A stretch of 64,000 nt of DNA from Dryocosmus kuriphilus (GCA_038277395.1 CM076196.1:128709410-128773409); one strand, 5' to 3'. Shown: positions 20,841 to 33,774, counted from the stretch's first letter. The notes: a model not told the origin generated them from the sequence alone. Translations and numbers: made by a program.

Positions 20841-22622
20841 TAGCTAAAAATGAGCAACCCTGGACTTTGAAAGGCTCTGGCTCCTCAGGGAATAAACTCA
20901 GGGAATTCTAATAAAGATTACAAGAATCTGTCGGGTCTTCTGAATAAAACTGTGTTTTAGTAATTAGTGTAAAGATTGTCTGTTCAGAGCTATTAAATGA
21001 AATAGTAACAAAAGTGCTGTAATTTGGACGCTGCTCGTAAGCCTGTACTTTCACTTGACCGCAAAGCTAAGGATATGATAGGAAATATTTGAAAAATTGG
21101 TGGTATATTCTGCAACATTCTCTGAATGCAGCAGCATTTTTGAAATTCAAAAATATTTTTAAATCACGTTGTTTTAAGCCTTTTTCATGAAGGCCTTTAT
21201 CTCGAAATTGAATGAAGATATCGCGCCATTTAATGGCTTGAAATGTAGGGTTTTGTACACTGATTGATATTCTATCCGTAAAAATTTAATAAAACTTATC
21301 GTTTGGGAGAAATAGGGCTTGGAATAACTTTGAGTTTAATGAGGCGAGGCGCGTGCCAAAGTAATAGAAAAAAAAGAGTAGAAAAAAGGGTCCACTCAAA
21401 ATTCCAGTGTCAGACCCGAGGATGCCACCAGATGTGTCTACGGTCATTTCCCGACGAGCAGGGTCGTCTCAAAATCTTCAGAATGGGGACTGTGCCCTTC
21501 TAACCTTATACCGATAAAATTATAATTTTTTAAAACATTATTCTTCTACATAGGACACAATTTTCATTTTATTTTTTTCCTTTTATTTTATTCTTTTGTA
21601 TGTTACTATACTTGTTATTAGGGAATTAATTCGTTATTGAAATATGCAAAGCATTTTTAATAAATAATACATATTACTAACCATGATAATACACATGCAT
21701 ATACACATAATACACACACACACACACACACATACACGTATATATAATACCTTGTATATCAAGCTTAACGGCATCAGGTACACGCTGAGTACTCAAAACA
21801 TGATTATAATTATTTATGTTTGAAAGTGTACTAAAAAACTGATTATAATTATGTACATATATACAACAATAATAATACTTTATTGCCCCTCAATGTCTTT
21901 GAAAGTGTATGAAGTTATTTTATATTATTATTTACATGTACATACATACATACACACATACATATCATTAGGGCGTATGAGAAAAAAGTTATTTACTCGG
22001 AGTTCTAATAGCGGTGAAAACTCTTTTTTAGCAGCCAAGTACACTGAATTCAAATTTCATAAAAAAAAAACAATAAATTTCTTCTGCTTCTGCATCGTAG
22101 ATATAGCTAAAATTAAAAGAAACGAACCCCCTCTTTAATGAGGATCAAATTTTTTTTTGATATCTACATTTTCAGAAGAATCAGTTATAAGCAATTGGAT
22201 TTACACCAATATAATAATAATTTCATTTAAATATTTTGTACCATCCCGCGGTAGGCGACCTTGAAATTCGAAAAAAGGAGAAATGTTGGCTTTTTCACTA
22301 TTTTCTTAGAGTTACAGAAATTTCCTCGACTATTTTATCATGAAATGTGTAAGAAGTTTTAATTAAAATGTATTTTTAATGTTTAAAAATAATGATATAT
22401 AAGCAATGTTGACATTAAAATAATCTTTATTGACTTTGAATTCCAATAAGATATCGGAAAGTGATTCATTGTTCTTTATGTCACAGTAAAATTAATTTCA
22501 ATTAATTATTTTAAAGAACACATTGTTTATATATAATTGTTGTAATATATTACAAATATATATTCTCGTTAACGGATATTACACACTGTATGGTAAAGTA
22601 ATCGGGAAAATTGCCGTAGCTA
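20841..22622. repeat. Left TIR (intact, keeps the empty sites)
   Basis: Contains the uninterrupted versions of four sites that are filled in the right TIR: near 21385 and 21526 and 22068 (T/A-runs that hold HINE-like copies C, B and A) and near 22465 (AATCACTTTCC, Gypsy). A (CA)n run lies at about 21713-21731. Internal modules repeat: GGGAATTAATTCGTTATTGA occurs at 21620 and again at 22632, beyond the TIR. Confidence 0.85.
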
Positions 22623-24440
22623 TAATTTTAGGGAATTAATTCGTTATTGAAATATGTAAAGCGTTTGCAATAAATAATACATATTAATAACCATAATAAT
22701 ACGCATATGACACATATATACACACACACATATATATATACACACACACCACAAAATACTTTGTATATCAAGATTCACGGCATCAGGTAAACGCTAAGTA
22801 CTGAAAACATGATTATGAATATCTGCCTTTGCCGTGTAATAATAATTTTTTTTGAATATATGAAAGTGTATGTATATATAACCTTATGGTTTAACGTAAT
22901 CGTAAAGTACTAAAAAAAATATGGCCATTTTTTATCGTTGTAGAATAAAAATAAATTCCTTTTTTAATAAACGAAAGCATATGAAACATGTTTAACATAT
23001 AATATATCTCTTAACAATAACACATACATATATACACACATAGAAACGTAAATAAACAGAAAACAGCCAGGCTAATTTTTGCTGCGTTGCAGGTCTCACC
23101 TCAATCGTTCTGGGGCAACTTTTGTGTTTTCTTTTTCATCCAAGGTGTTTCCTTGCAATTATCCCTGCATGCAGATACGTATTTGCTACGTCTGGACTAA
23201 TAATTATGCTTTATTATTTATGTTCTACTTCCAGAATTGTTTATGCATCGCACCAGAAAATACCTTCGGCCAGACATCATAGAAATTATCCTCGAAATTG
23301 TCGCTGTAATCCTGACGTTGCGAACATAGTAAACTGAAAACCTATATTGTATTAGGTAATACCAATATTATCTTCAAATTTTTTTACTTTATATGTTATT
23401 TAATGGATGAATTTGGATGAATTGAAAATGTTAAAATTAATGAAATCCTTTGAGCGGAGGGAAAAAATGTGTGGTTTGGTATCCGTAAAGATAAATACTT
23501 TTGAAACCGTTTAATATATTCTGTTCTGCTTGTGCATTAAAATTTTTTTTAAATGTCTATTTGCTTTAAAAGTATGAAAATTTTATTCTATAAACAGTTT
23601 TTTGATAGCAAAACAAGAGGCATATAGTAGAAATTTAAAGAGAACATTTTGCTCTATTTAGAATGTTTTCAACACGTGTAAACACTTTTTTTTGGGATTG
23701 AGTCAAATGCTAAAATCAACCGAGTAGTTTTTGCTTGGGGGCTAAAAATTTGTAGGTCAGCATCCCAAAAAGGGTCAAAAGAAATTTGTTGGCACTGTTT
23801 CATGTATTCAGTTCAGTTTTTGCATTCGAAGATTTAAAAAAATTGGTTGATTAAAAAAATTATTCGTTTAAAAATTATGACAAATTTTTTGTACCCATCA
23901 TTTTGTATAGAAGAAAAATAGTAAAAAAGTAGACGTTGAAAAATAAAGGTTTGTTTAATTTACAATTTTCATAAGTGTGCAGAAAACATTTATTCTTTTC
24001 GACTGAGTTTAATGCTTCAATTAATCGAGTCGTTTGTAAAAATTATGCTCTTTTTTGTAGAGACAGTAATTTCTATTAGAAAATTGTAAATAAAGCACCA
24101 AATTTTTTATTTAGTTTTTAATGTTTTGAAATTGTGCACAAAATGTGTCTTTTATTGAATTGGAATGCAAACATGTTTGAAATTGCAAAATGTGTAGAAA
24201 ATTTTTTTTCCATTGATACAACTTCATGTTGTGTTTTTTCGTTTGAAGTTAAGACGACGTTTATTGGTCGGAATATTCAACTTCTTCAAGAAAAGTGTTC
24301 ACTTCGATAAAATGAAGAAATACAAACTTTTTTCGGATGCCAACCCACAATTTCTTTCTCTCAGGTGAAACGATTCGATAAATTTGGCACGTTCACTCCG
24401 CCTTATTTACTAATTAAGTTACCTACTTATTAAAAAATTC
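22623..24440. other. AT-rich interior of the long-TIR element, no gene
   Basis: The first ~250 bp are a direct duplicate of TIR sequence (21615-21860), with CA/TA microsatellites at 22715-22750. The remainder is very AT-rich. Small plus-strand frames at 23079-23337 show nothing recognisable. Confidence 0.5.
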
Positions 24441-26501
24441 TTAATTTTGCCCATTGTCATTGTAGTCTTCATCATTGCTTTCCTCCCAGTCACTCTCGCT
24501 GTCATCATCCTCCCCTAGTCGAATAATAATGCTGTCAATATTTGCTTGCCTTGTACCTTCTGTACTTCTATATTTTTCTTCTTTTTTTTTCAGCATGTTC
24601 AATGCATTTTTGCCATAACTTGTCGTCAACTCTTTCCATTGCATGTATGCATAACTTGTGAACATCTTCATGTTTAAAAGTAGAGTTCCTTTTTGCTACG
24701 TAATTTTTAACGTAAGCCCATATTACTTCAATAGGGTTCATTTCGCAATGAGCCACTGGAAGCCACAATATTTTAATATCGTCACCGCGCATTTCCTTTG
24801 CAATGGTCTGTAATAAAAATGTTTTTGGATAGTGTTACGGTCGGCATATATTATATAATTCAGGTCTAGTTAACTCAGAAAAAGTTACATGTTCTGGCAA
24901 CGATATTTTTCGTTTCAAAATCCAGTCTATTATATTTTGTTTTTTCCACGATTGAACTGGATTTCGAAAATTGGGATCAAGCATCGTGTGAAAAGTTGCT
25001 TAATCTAAAACTATAACCGATTTTTCTGGAATTTCATTTAAAACGATTCGAAACCATTTTTCGTAATGTTCTGCGTTCATCTCATTGTGGTAATAATTCG
25101 TGTCCTTCTTAGCGATAAAGCAGTCCCTGCCATCCTGTGAAAAACCATACTTGCTTCCGATGTGTAAAATTATTACCCTCTTTCCCGCTCCAGATGGTGT
25201 AACAAAACCGCCGCGATATCCATTAAACTCTTGAACTCGATTAATGTAAATGTCGAAATTCGAAGAATCTTTTTCCATAAGATGTTCGACCCAGCCAAAC
25301 TGTCGAGAATGATTCGCTCCGCACCAGGTTTCATCGGTATATAATATATGGTGTAATAATTTTCCCTGTAGTATTTAATTCTTCGTAGAAACTCCGATCT
25401 TTATGCAACTATTCTATAGCTTTCCATCCACACGGGTTTTTTTTTCAGTTTAATGTATGGAAAGTTTAAGCTGATCATCCAACTTCTTAACGTACTTATG
25501 CTAAATTCGGGCAAGTCAGGAACATCTTCTTTCAATTTAGCATAAAGTTCGTCAATTGTTGGAAACTGTTTTTGCGTGTAAAAATCGTGAATTTTTCTTC
25601 GAATCAAACCTTGTAAACATTCTTCGCATTCAATACGAGGTCTCCCATTTTTCTGATGTGGTTCTGAAAAATTTCCTTTTCTCCACTCTTCAGTAATTCG
25701 TTTAACTGAAGTCTCAGAAACTTGTAGGCATTGTGAAGTTCGATAAACGATTTTATTAACGTCATGTGACTGACCTGCATCTTTCTCAGATTGAAAGTAT
25801 TGTCTGGCATTAATAATCATAATTTTTTCCTTGACATTGTATGATGTATTTCTTTCACCTTTATCTTCATATTGTGGTGTACTGGTGGATTTGATTGTAG
25901 TTTTCTTCTCAGTTGTTCCTAATAGTGGGTTTGACGAAACACTTTCTTCATCACTTTCTTCATCACGTTCACCTTCAGTCTCCATTGATTCTGTCGAAAC
26001 TTCACTGTAGCTATTATAATTTGAACCATTCAATGAAGACAAGTCTACACTTGAACTACACGATTTTTCAGTGAGAAGTTGAAAGTGGCCATCCATGCCA
26101 CATCCATGAGCCATCCCACTGAATAACAAATAAACGTTCCGACAGTTTTCGACAACATTAAATGGAACAATAAAATACGGCCTGTTATCCATAAAGTGAA
26201 CAACATTTACATTTACGTTATAAAGCTCTGAAGCTACTCGACATTCCACAAGAGATCCATATACACCTTTTTGGTTCATAACTTCATAGTATTTGTTAGG
26301 ACTGAAACACTTTAAATTACTCGTAACATCTACACTGTAAAGAGGCCAATTTTCTTTCACGTGCTTCGCAATTTCTCGTCAAACTGTATAATCACTCCTT
26401 TTATTTAAAGAAAGAGCAAGGGACTTAAATAAGCAATCACCACTGCCACCAGCTTCTTGAACTTCAAACTCCTTGCCATCTACAACTACCATACGCGACA
26501 T
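24441..26501 (-). pseudogene. OTU cysteine protease domain fused to an IS630/Tc1-like transposase
   Basis: The start at 26501 (MSRMVVVDGKEFEV) is chosen because it leads straight into the OTU catalytic signature GSGDCLF (Asp22, Cys23). After an in-frame TGA at 26379-26381 the same frame runs on to 25401. It carries a candidate OTU histidine in DGHFQLL (about residue 139), a Ser/Glu-rich linker, and a helix-turn-helix region (VSETSVKRITEEWRKGNF, then GRPRIECEE). In shifted frames come YTDETWCGANHS (first Asp, about 25333), VIVLD (second Asp, 25003-25005, followed by a stop) and HCEMNPIEVIW (Glu, about 24727). The spacing between the second Asp and the Glu is about 90 residues, longer than classic mariner. 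An acidic tail ends near 24441. The element is dead here. The protease and transposase parts share one frame, so the fusion is not an artefact of adjacent ORFs. Confidence 0.72.
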
Positions 26502-27289
26502 TTTCGAAAATTTTAAGGACCAAGATATCTGTTTTCAAAAATTATTTCTCTGAAACGTCTAGAGAAAGACTGACTTGTAAGATTAAAGCTTGAGTCCTAG
26601 ACACCCTCCTCAAGATGCAAAATAAAAAGGAAAGAAGGAATTTCGTCAAAATTCAGCCAATGCGAAGGCAGAATATTTAAGAAGAAAAAGGAAGAAGAAT
26701 AAATTATGTATACTTCATCCTCACTTTCCTTTTGAAGTTATTACATTTCAGATTCAGATTTACGATTACAATACACATTGAAAGGCGTTTTGAAAAACAG
26801 TGCCTTTTCTGAAGGTCACTTTCGGAAAATTTGTACCTGCCGGGTGTACCTAGGCAATTCTGAATCATAAAGTGAATTACTACAGCCCGAGCCCAGAGAC
26901 TTATGGCACCCGGTTTTGAATTGCTACAAAAGAATTACAAATCAATGGGCAGTGAAAATTCTCCCCAATTATTCAACTTACTTTTATTTAGAGACGATCT
27001 TTGCGATTACTTTATATTGTGAATGATGAAAAAGTTTGTCTTGAGATTTAAAAACACTCCCTTAAAATTTCTTTAAAAAAAATTTCTTCTGTCTTCGCAT
27101 CGTACATATAGCTGAAAATCAACAAATTCTACACACTCCTTTAAACTTGAAGACCAAACATTGCTTTAGGAGATTTTAATTTTTAGAAAAATTATTTCAA
27201 AGTAATTGGATTTATATTTTTATAGCAATAATGTTACTGTATTATTTCTTACCCACCAACCCTAGTTTAAAATTAAAAAAAAAAAAAAG
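26502..27289. other. Upstream region of the transposase gene
   Basis: AT-rich, no gene. The 27070-27280 part is a diverged copy of a TIR module (TCTTCGCATCGTACATATAGCTG). It may hold the transposase promoter but no motif is convincing. Confidence 0.4.
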
Positions 27290-27463
27290 ATTGACTTTTT
27301 GTTATAGCTACGGCAATTTCCCCGATTACTTTACCATACAGTGTGTAATATCCGTTAACGAGAATATATTTGTAATATATTACAACAATTATATATAAAC
27401 AATCTGGCCTTTAAAATAATTAATTGAAATTAATTTTATTGTGAGATAAAGAACAATGAATCC

Positions 27464-27802
27464 AGTGTGTAGTGTACAAACAGACGACCGAACGGAGACT
27501 GGCTTGACTGACCTGAACCTAAGCTAGAGTCCTAGAGACGAGGTTATTGAAGGAAAAAGGGAAAGGTAAATGCAACGGACATTGGGAAAAACCCAAGTAC
27601 GAATTTCTAGAAAGTACATGACAAAGTATTATACCTGAATTGCTAGCTAAACCTTCGACGAGTCTCCGACTAGAATATCCTTGAAACGATTTTGGAGAAG
27701 ATAATATTTGAATTTAATGTAATTTTATATTTGATCATTATATTGAAATATGAAATATAATAATTCTTATAAAATTAATAATTATAACAGGTCGTCACCA
27801 CA
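27464..27802 (-). repeat. 3' LTR of Gypsy no. 1
   Basis: About 335 bp, from AGTGTGTAGTGTACAAACAG to GGTCGTCACCACA on the plus strand. On the minus strand it begins TGTGGTGACGACC. It closely matches 31766-32096. The shared sequence stops at GTAGTGTACAAACAG. Confidence 0.85.
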
Positions 27803-27999
27803 TATACCCCCCTGCTAGTGATTGACTCGATACAAATAAAACATTTCGAATATGTGTAAAATTAAATATGAGAGGGAATCACGATAAAATCTGCCTATAG
27901 TTAAAAAAAAAAATTATATTCTGAATGAAATAAAAGAAAATTATATGAAATCTCCATTGGTCGAATATATAAGTATAAGAAGAAAGAATTGAAAATTTA

Positions 28000-30727
28000 A
28001 AAGAAAAGAAAAGAGAAATCCTGCTTGCAAACGTTCAGGGAATCTAACGCGTCTACCTGATCGATTTTTCTTTATTGGTGTAATAACTTCTGCAGGAAGC
28101 TCGGTTGGTGTATGAGTATCCTCAGTATCCTGTTGCTTACTTGGTACTTCTTCCTGTAAGATTTCTTCCGCGATGGTATAGGCTGGTTTCAATCTGTCGA
28201 TGGTAACCGTGACACTTTTTCCGTTGATATCAATATCGAATGTCTTGTCACTTCGGTGTTGACAATGTAGGGCCCATCGTAGGGGATGTCAAACAAACCT
28301 CTAGGTTTGTCGCGGCGTAAGAAAACTTGTTTGGTGGTGGCGAGATCCTTAAACGCGAAAGGCTTGTGTTTATTATGCCTTGTGCCTCCTATAGGACTTA
28401 GGTCGTGAAAGAACTTCCTAATCTACTTTACGAACTCTGATGTTTCAATAGGTCTTTGCGACTTTGATTTCGGTGCTAAAAATTCTCCTGGTAGCCGCAG
28501 ACTTTCTCCATACGCAAGTTTTGCGACGGTAGCCTTTAAATCTTCACGCCAAGCTGATCTGAGACCAAGTAAGATAATGGGTAGTGTCTCAGTCTAAGCT
28601 TCGTTTGCGTGACATCTGATGGCAGCTTTCAGCGGCCGATGTAACCGTTCGATCAAACCATTGGAAGCTGAGTGAGAAGCAGTAGTCCTTAGATGTTTCG
28701 TACCAAGAAGGTTATTCAATTCCTTGAATAGTTGAGACTCAAACTGTCGTCCTTGATCGCTGGTAACTCGAAGCGGTGTTCCGAACCTCGCTATCTAATT
28801 TGTGAAGATTGCTTTAGCGACTGTGGGTGCTGGGATGTCCTCAACTGGTATTGCTTCTGGCCAGCGCAGCGTGAGAATCGGTCGATGATGGTGAGATAGT
28901 GCTGATAACCTCGTGAGTAAGGTAATGGAGAGCATCTGCTACGACATTCTTGCTACCTGAAACATGTCGAATATCAGCAGTGAACTGACCGATGAAGTTG
29001 AGTTGTCGGAACTATCGAGGGTCGCATTTGTTTGATTTTTGTTGAAATGCGAACGTTAGGGGTTTATGATCAGTGAAAATCATAAATTCTCGTCCTTTAA
29101 CCATGTGCCAAAAATACTTAACGGCTTTGTATATTGCCAGTAATTCTCTACTGTAAGCGCCGCATTTCTGCTGCGCGAAACTGAGTTTCTTGGAGAAAAA
29201 TCCGAGTGATTCCCATTTTTCATCAACGAGTTGCTGTAAAGCTGCACCGATAGCGAGTCTGATGCATCTGTGAAAATTGCCAATGGTGTCTCTGATGCAG
29301 GGTGGACCAAAAATACTGCTTTGGCGAAGCTTTTATTGCAGTTCTCAAAAGCCTTCAGGGCCACTGGATTACAGGGAATGGGTGCTTTTCCTCGAATTAT
29401 TTTTTTCAGTAGATCGTTGAGCGGTGCTTGCTGTGAAGCTGCCATCGGGATACTGAGTCTGTAAAAATTTAAAATTCCAAGGAATTGTCTGAGTTGTTTT
29501 GCTGTTTTGGGTTGAGGAAATTCAAGAATGGCTCGGATCTTTTCTGGTGGAGGTTTGATGCCCATCTCTGAAACCTCATATCCGAGAAATTTCACCGTCT
29601 TCTCTCCCCAGGAACTTTTGGCAGGGTTAATCAAAACGCCGTACGTCTTGAGGCGATCAAAAATTTGACGGAGGTGTTTATGCTCTTCAACCGAAGATGA
29701 TGCTACCAGGATGTCGTCAATATAAACATATGTGAAGTTTAGGCCCCTGAGTACTTCGTCGATAAATCTTTGGCATGTTTGAGCGGCATTACACAAACCA
29801 AAGGGCATGAATAAGTACTCGAAGAGCCCAAAAGGCGTTGTTACAGCCGTCTTGGGAACGTCTTCTTCTGCGACTGAGATTTGGTGGAAGGCTCTGACAA
29901 GATCAATAGTAGAAAAAATTTTCCTACCATGAAGATTGTGTGAAAAGTCATGGATGTGAGGTTTATCAGAGATAATCCTCTCATTTAACCTCCTGTAGTC
30001 TCCACACGTACGCCATATTCCAGCTTTCTTGGGGGACCATGTGAAGTGGTGATGTCTAACTGCTTTTTGATGGACGAATGATAGACATTTCTATCAGTGA
30101 CTGGTATTCTACCTTCGCCTGTTGGTGTTTGTCTGGAGATAATCGCCGTAGACTTTCTGCTACGGGTGGACCTGGTGTGGTGTAGATCCGATGTACAGTG
30201 GATTGCGGCGTCTTGGTTCTTGCTCTTGTAGGTTGGGTTATTTCTGGAAATTCCTTTAGAAGCTTGTGCCAAGGAGATGTTCCTGAAACCACACGGATGC
30301 CGAGAAGCTCCTCAGGACACTGACAAACTTTGCCTTTGGAAAATAGAGATGTCACTTTGTCGATTAAACACTGGTTGCGAATGTCCACCAATAAAGCAAA
30401 GTGGTATAGAAAACCGACACGAAGTCCGAGGTTGAGAGTCAAAGTTTCAAAACTGTAAATTGAAATTATCGAACCGTTCGCAGCGTAAATATCGTAACCG
30501 GCCTTTTTTCTATGTCCACGAATTCGCGTACGCGGGTAAACGCAAAGATCGACTCCAGTGTCCACTAAAAATTGCACTTTAGAGTCTTTCTCCGTAACTG
30601 AAAGGCGGCGAGATTCTCTCTGAAGGACGTTTGCCGCCATTAGCGTCCGGCCAATGAGTGTTCCGAGTAAAAACAGGGTTTTGTGCACTTTTGAGCTGAC
30701 GCACCGAATTTTCGGTGGTACCAGCAA
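28000..30727 (-). pseudogene. pol: pol of Gypsy no. 1 (protease, RT, RNase H, integrase)
   Basis: Polyprotein of a retrotransposon, read right to left. Retropepsin: VQFLVDTGVDLCVYP (intact D-T-G) near 30570. A linker with FPEITQP and VHRIYTTPGPPVAESL leads into reverse transcriptase. RT: GDYRRLNE (about 30010, frame-shifted), TPFGLFEYLFMPFGLCNAAQ, and the catalytic box YVYIDDILVAS (about 29720). RNase H is decayed around 29080-29280 (IFTDASD). Integrase remnants lie in several frames at 28280-28700, and a C-terminal tail with SGRRVRFPERLQ ends near 28010. Breaks include frameshifts near 30056 and 29080 and several stops, so no functional product is expected. Confidence 0.8.
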
Positions 30728-31564
30728 TTTCCATCCCTCCTGTTCTGGCTGCGATCTCGAGAACGTGAGCGGTCACGCGATCTTCCGCGGAAATAACGGT
30801 TTTTTTTGGGACGCGTGGGCTACCGCTGCAATCTCTTGTCTAAGAGAGCTTTTTACCTCCTCGATGTGCGAGGTCATTGTAAAAATCATCCGTTGCGTAA
30901 GGCTCTCCAATGATTCTGTATTATTTGCTTGAACCTCTGAAACTCGCCCTCCGGGAACCAGGGTTTCGGCGGCTACATCTGCTAGATCTGCCACGTCGTC
31001 TAAGGCACTCTGCGTTCGAGTTGCCAGGATTGCCTGTATCGCTGAGGGAAGATGACTTAGCCAGAGTGGACGCAGCACGTCATCGGGAACGACTGTACCT
31101 GCGAGAGATCTCAGGTGGCGCAAGAATTGAGATGGCTTGCGATCTCCGATTTCCTCGTGTTCGAGGAGACGTCTCGTTTTGTTCTCCTGTGACTCGTTTA
31201 GTCTCTTAATTTATTTGGTTTTTAATTTTGAGTACCTGTTTTGTGCCGGAGGGTTGGTAAGGATGTCCCTGACTTCCGCAGCGTATTTGGGTTCCAAGTG
31301 CCCAACTACGTAACTGAATTTCGTTAGTTCAGAGGTAATATCCGCAAGCGCGAATTGCTGTTTGATTTGCACGAACCACATTTCAGGGTCATCGGGCCAA
31401 AAAGGTGGTAAACGCACGGCTACGCGGCCAATTGACGGAAAGAGCTGAAAAGTGTCCGAATGCGGCGCGGGAGTCGTTGCATTATTCGGAGGAATCACTC
31501 CGAAGAAAGTTATGCAGTTTTTCCGATCGAAGCAACAGTTCAATTTTAGCGTCACTACGCGCAC
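30640..31564 (-). pseudogene. gag: gag of Gypsy no. 1
   Basis: Structural polyprotein fragments in at least two frames: 31564-31211 with VRLPPFWPDDPEMWFVQIKQ (a gag N-terminal signature), and 31123-30773 with MRHLRSLAGTVVPDDVLRPL. A zinc-binding segment CWYHRKFGASAQKCTKP is visible in a third frame at about 30670-30720. Order and content match gag of insect Gypsy elements whose pol is like the one downstream. Frameshifts separate the pieces. Confidence 0.75.
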
Positions 31565-31689
31565 TGGATTTCACAGAGTGTAGCATCACTGCACTTGCAC
31601 ACAAACGCCCTTACACACAAACTTTCTTACTTTTTTTTACGAAGAATTTGTAACAAATATTACGCGAGATCGCGTCGGCAGGTCACCAG

Positions 31690-32096
31690 TTATAGGTGCT
31701 TGCGTGCAAGTGAAATAACTTTACAGAGTTTAATTGTATATATGAGATAATTTATTTCAGCATCTAGTAGTGTACAAACAGACGACCGAACGGAGACTGG
31801 CTTGACTGATCTGAACCTAAGCTAGGGTCCTAGAGACGAGGTTATTGAAGGAAAAAGTGAAAGGGAAATGCAACAGACATTGGGAAAAACCCAAGCACGA
31901 ATTTCTAGAAAGTACATGACAAAGTATTGTACCTGAATTGCTAGCTAAAACTTCGACGAGTCTCCGACTAGAATATTCTCGAAACCATTTTGGAGAATAT
32001 AATATTTGAATTTAATGCAATTTGATATTTGATCATTATATTGAAATATGAAATATAATTAATATAAAATTAATAATTATAACAGGTGGTCACCAC
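31690..32096 (-). repeat. 5' LTR of Gypsy no. 1 (with probable leader)
   Basis: 31766-32096 matches the other LTR. The next ~75 bp inward (31690-31765) contain, on the minus strand, AAATAAATT (possible poly(A) signal) and end at AACTGGTGACC. This segment is absent from the left LTR, so either it is an untranslated leader or the left LTR has lost its U5. Confidence 0.7.
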
Positions 32097-32499
32097 AAAT
32101 CCCTTTCCGATATCTTATTGGAATTCAAAGTCAATAAAAATTATTTTAATATCGACATTGTTTATATGTAATTATTGTTAAACATTAAAAATACATTCTA
32201 ATTAAAACGTTTTACACATTTCATGATAAAATAATTGAGGAAATTTCTGTAACTCTAGGAAAATAGTGAAAAAGCCAACATTTCTCCATTTTTCGAATTT
32301 CAAGGTCGCCTACCGCTCTATGGTACAAAATATTTAAATGAAATTATTGTTACAGAGGTGTACATCCAAATGCTTATAACTGATTCTTCTGAAAATGTAG
32401 ATATCAAAAAAAAGTTTGATCCTCATTAAAGAGGGGGTTCGTTTCTTTTAATTTTAGCTATATCTACGATGCAGAAGCAGAAGAAATTTATTATTTTTT
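32097..32499. repeat. Right TIR block of the long-TIR element
   Basis: Inverted copy of about 22068-22465, including TTTCGAATTTCAAGGTCGCC and GATCCTCATTAAAGAGGGGG. It sits between Gypsy no. 1 and HINE-like copy A. Confidence 0.85.
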
Positions 32500-33774
32500 A
32501 CATTCTCATCAGAGAAAGTATTAGATTTATGCAAAATTTGACTTTCGCGGATTTCATGAAATCTCCACGTTTTGAAAACTCCTGAATCCGAAAAAATGGT
32601 TTTTACGACCGTGTCTGTCTGTCTGTTGGCGTTGTCGTTGTCGTTGTCGTCGTCGTTGTCGTTGTAGTCTGTTAGCACGATAACTTTCGAAGGACTAATC
32701 GGATTGGATTGCGCTTTGGCACACTTCTTTAAGGCGTAAAAAGTAAGGACGAGTTCGTTAACCAGCGGTTTTTGACCAACGGTTATGGTTTTATCCATCA
32801 CAAACTGTTTTCATAAAATCAAAGAATCCATTTTCCGGCTAAACTATGAGAGATACAAAAAAATGTAAGATAGTAAAATTATTCATCTAAAAAAAATCTA
32901 CAAATTTTGTCTTCACCGTTTTTTGATAAAATGAACGGTTTTTGTTTTAATCAAGAAAACGCTATTAAAATTAAAAAACTGTGGTTTCCCGCAAAAATAT
33001 TTAAGATACAAAAAAATGGTAAAGAACAAAGTTGTTCAATTTAAAAAGATCTACAAATTTTGTTTCAACCATTTTTTGATAAAATGCACGGATTTTGTTT
33101 TAATCGATAAAACGATATTAAAAATTAAAGATTTCAAATTTCCCGCCAAACTATGGAAGATACGGAAAAATAATAGTAAACAAAGTTGTTCGCCTCAAAA
33201 AGATCTACAAATTTTGCTTCCTATCATTTTTTTGAGCAGACGCGTATTTTTTGAGTTATTCGTGAAATATGTTATGAAATATAAAGAAAACCACTTTTCA
33301 GCAAAACTATGCAAGATATGAGAAAATATTAACAAGCAGAATTGTTCACCTTGGAAAGAGCTACAAAAATTATTTATAAGACTCATCGTTTTACTTTTAA
33401 GAATCGAAATCCTCTATTGCGAAATTTGGAATATCACTAAAAAACTTTACCAATCTATAATGTGTTTAAAAAAAATGTAATTATCGAGCGCGAAGCGCGA
33501 GTGTCATGAGGAGAATGTATGCCTTAAGGGCGATAGAGCCTTAAGTAAATTAATTTCTTTTGTAATTTTTAATTTAAAGGTTTCTACGATCCATAAACAC
33601 CGAGCGCGTAGCGCGAGGTGAATAGTCTATCGAGTGCGAAGCGTGAGTGCCGTAAATAACTTATCGAGCGCGAAGCGCGAGTGCCAACAGACGCGCGCCC
33701 TAGGCGCGCTCATACTTCGCGCGAAGCGCGGCGCGCGCAGCGCGCGATGAGAATGTACCCGCGCAGCGGGCAGA
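32500..33774 (+). mobile_element. HINE/DINE-1-like (Helentron-related) element, copy A
   Basis: 1,275 bp. The 5' end ACATTCTCATCAGAGAAAG and a subterminal GATGAGAATGT near the 3' end form an 11-bp inverted repeat. A hairpin CCCGC-GCA-GCGGG followed by CAGA forms the 3' end. After the 5' part comes a GTCT/GTCGTT microsatellite (32612-32660), then about four or five ~150-bp tandem units (each with ATCTACAAATTTTG and GATAAAATGMACGG), then GCGCGAAGCGCG-rich sequence. It is inserted in a T-run. The left TIR shows the unfilled run (near 22068). Asymmetric inverted ends, a GTCY-type microsatellite, ~150-bp central repeats and T|T target fit DINE-1/HINE elements. The family assignment is my inference. 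Confidence 0.7.

Larger units (their letters stand above)
27464..32096 (-). mobile_element. Gypsy-type LTR retrotransposon no. 1 (inserted in the right TIR)
   Basis: Two LTRs flank gag and pol on the minus strand. The insertion splits the TIR at GAATC|CTTTCC, with a target duplication of 4-5 bp (AATCC at 27459-27463 and again just after 32096). The empty counterpart AATCACTTTCC is near 22465. A polypurine-like tract (read on minus as GCAGGGGGGTATA) sits next to the left LTR. TGGTGACC, a likely tRNA primer site, lies about 75 bp inside the right LTR. All ORFs are broken. Confidence 0.85.
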
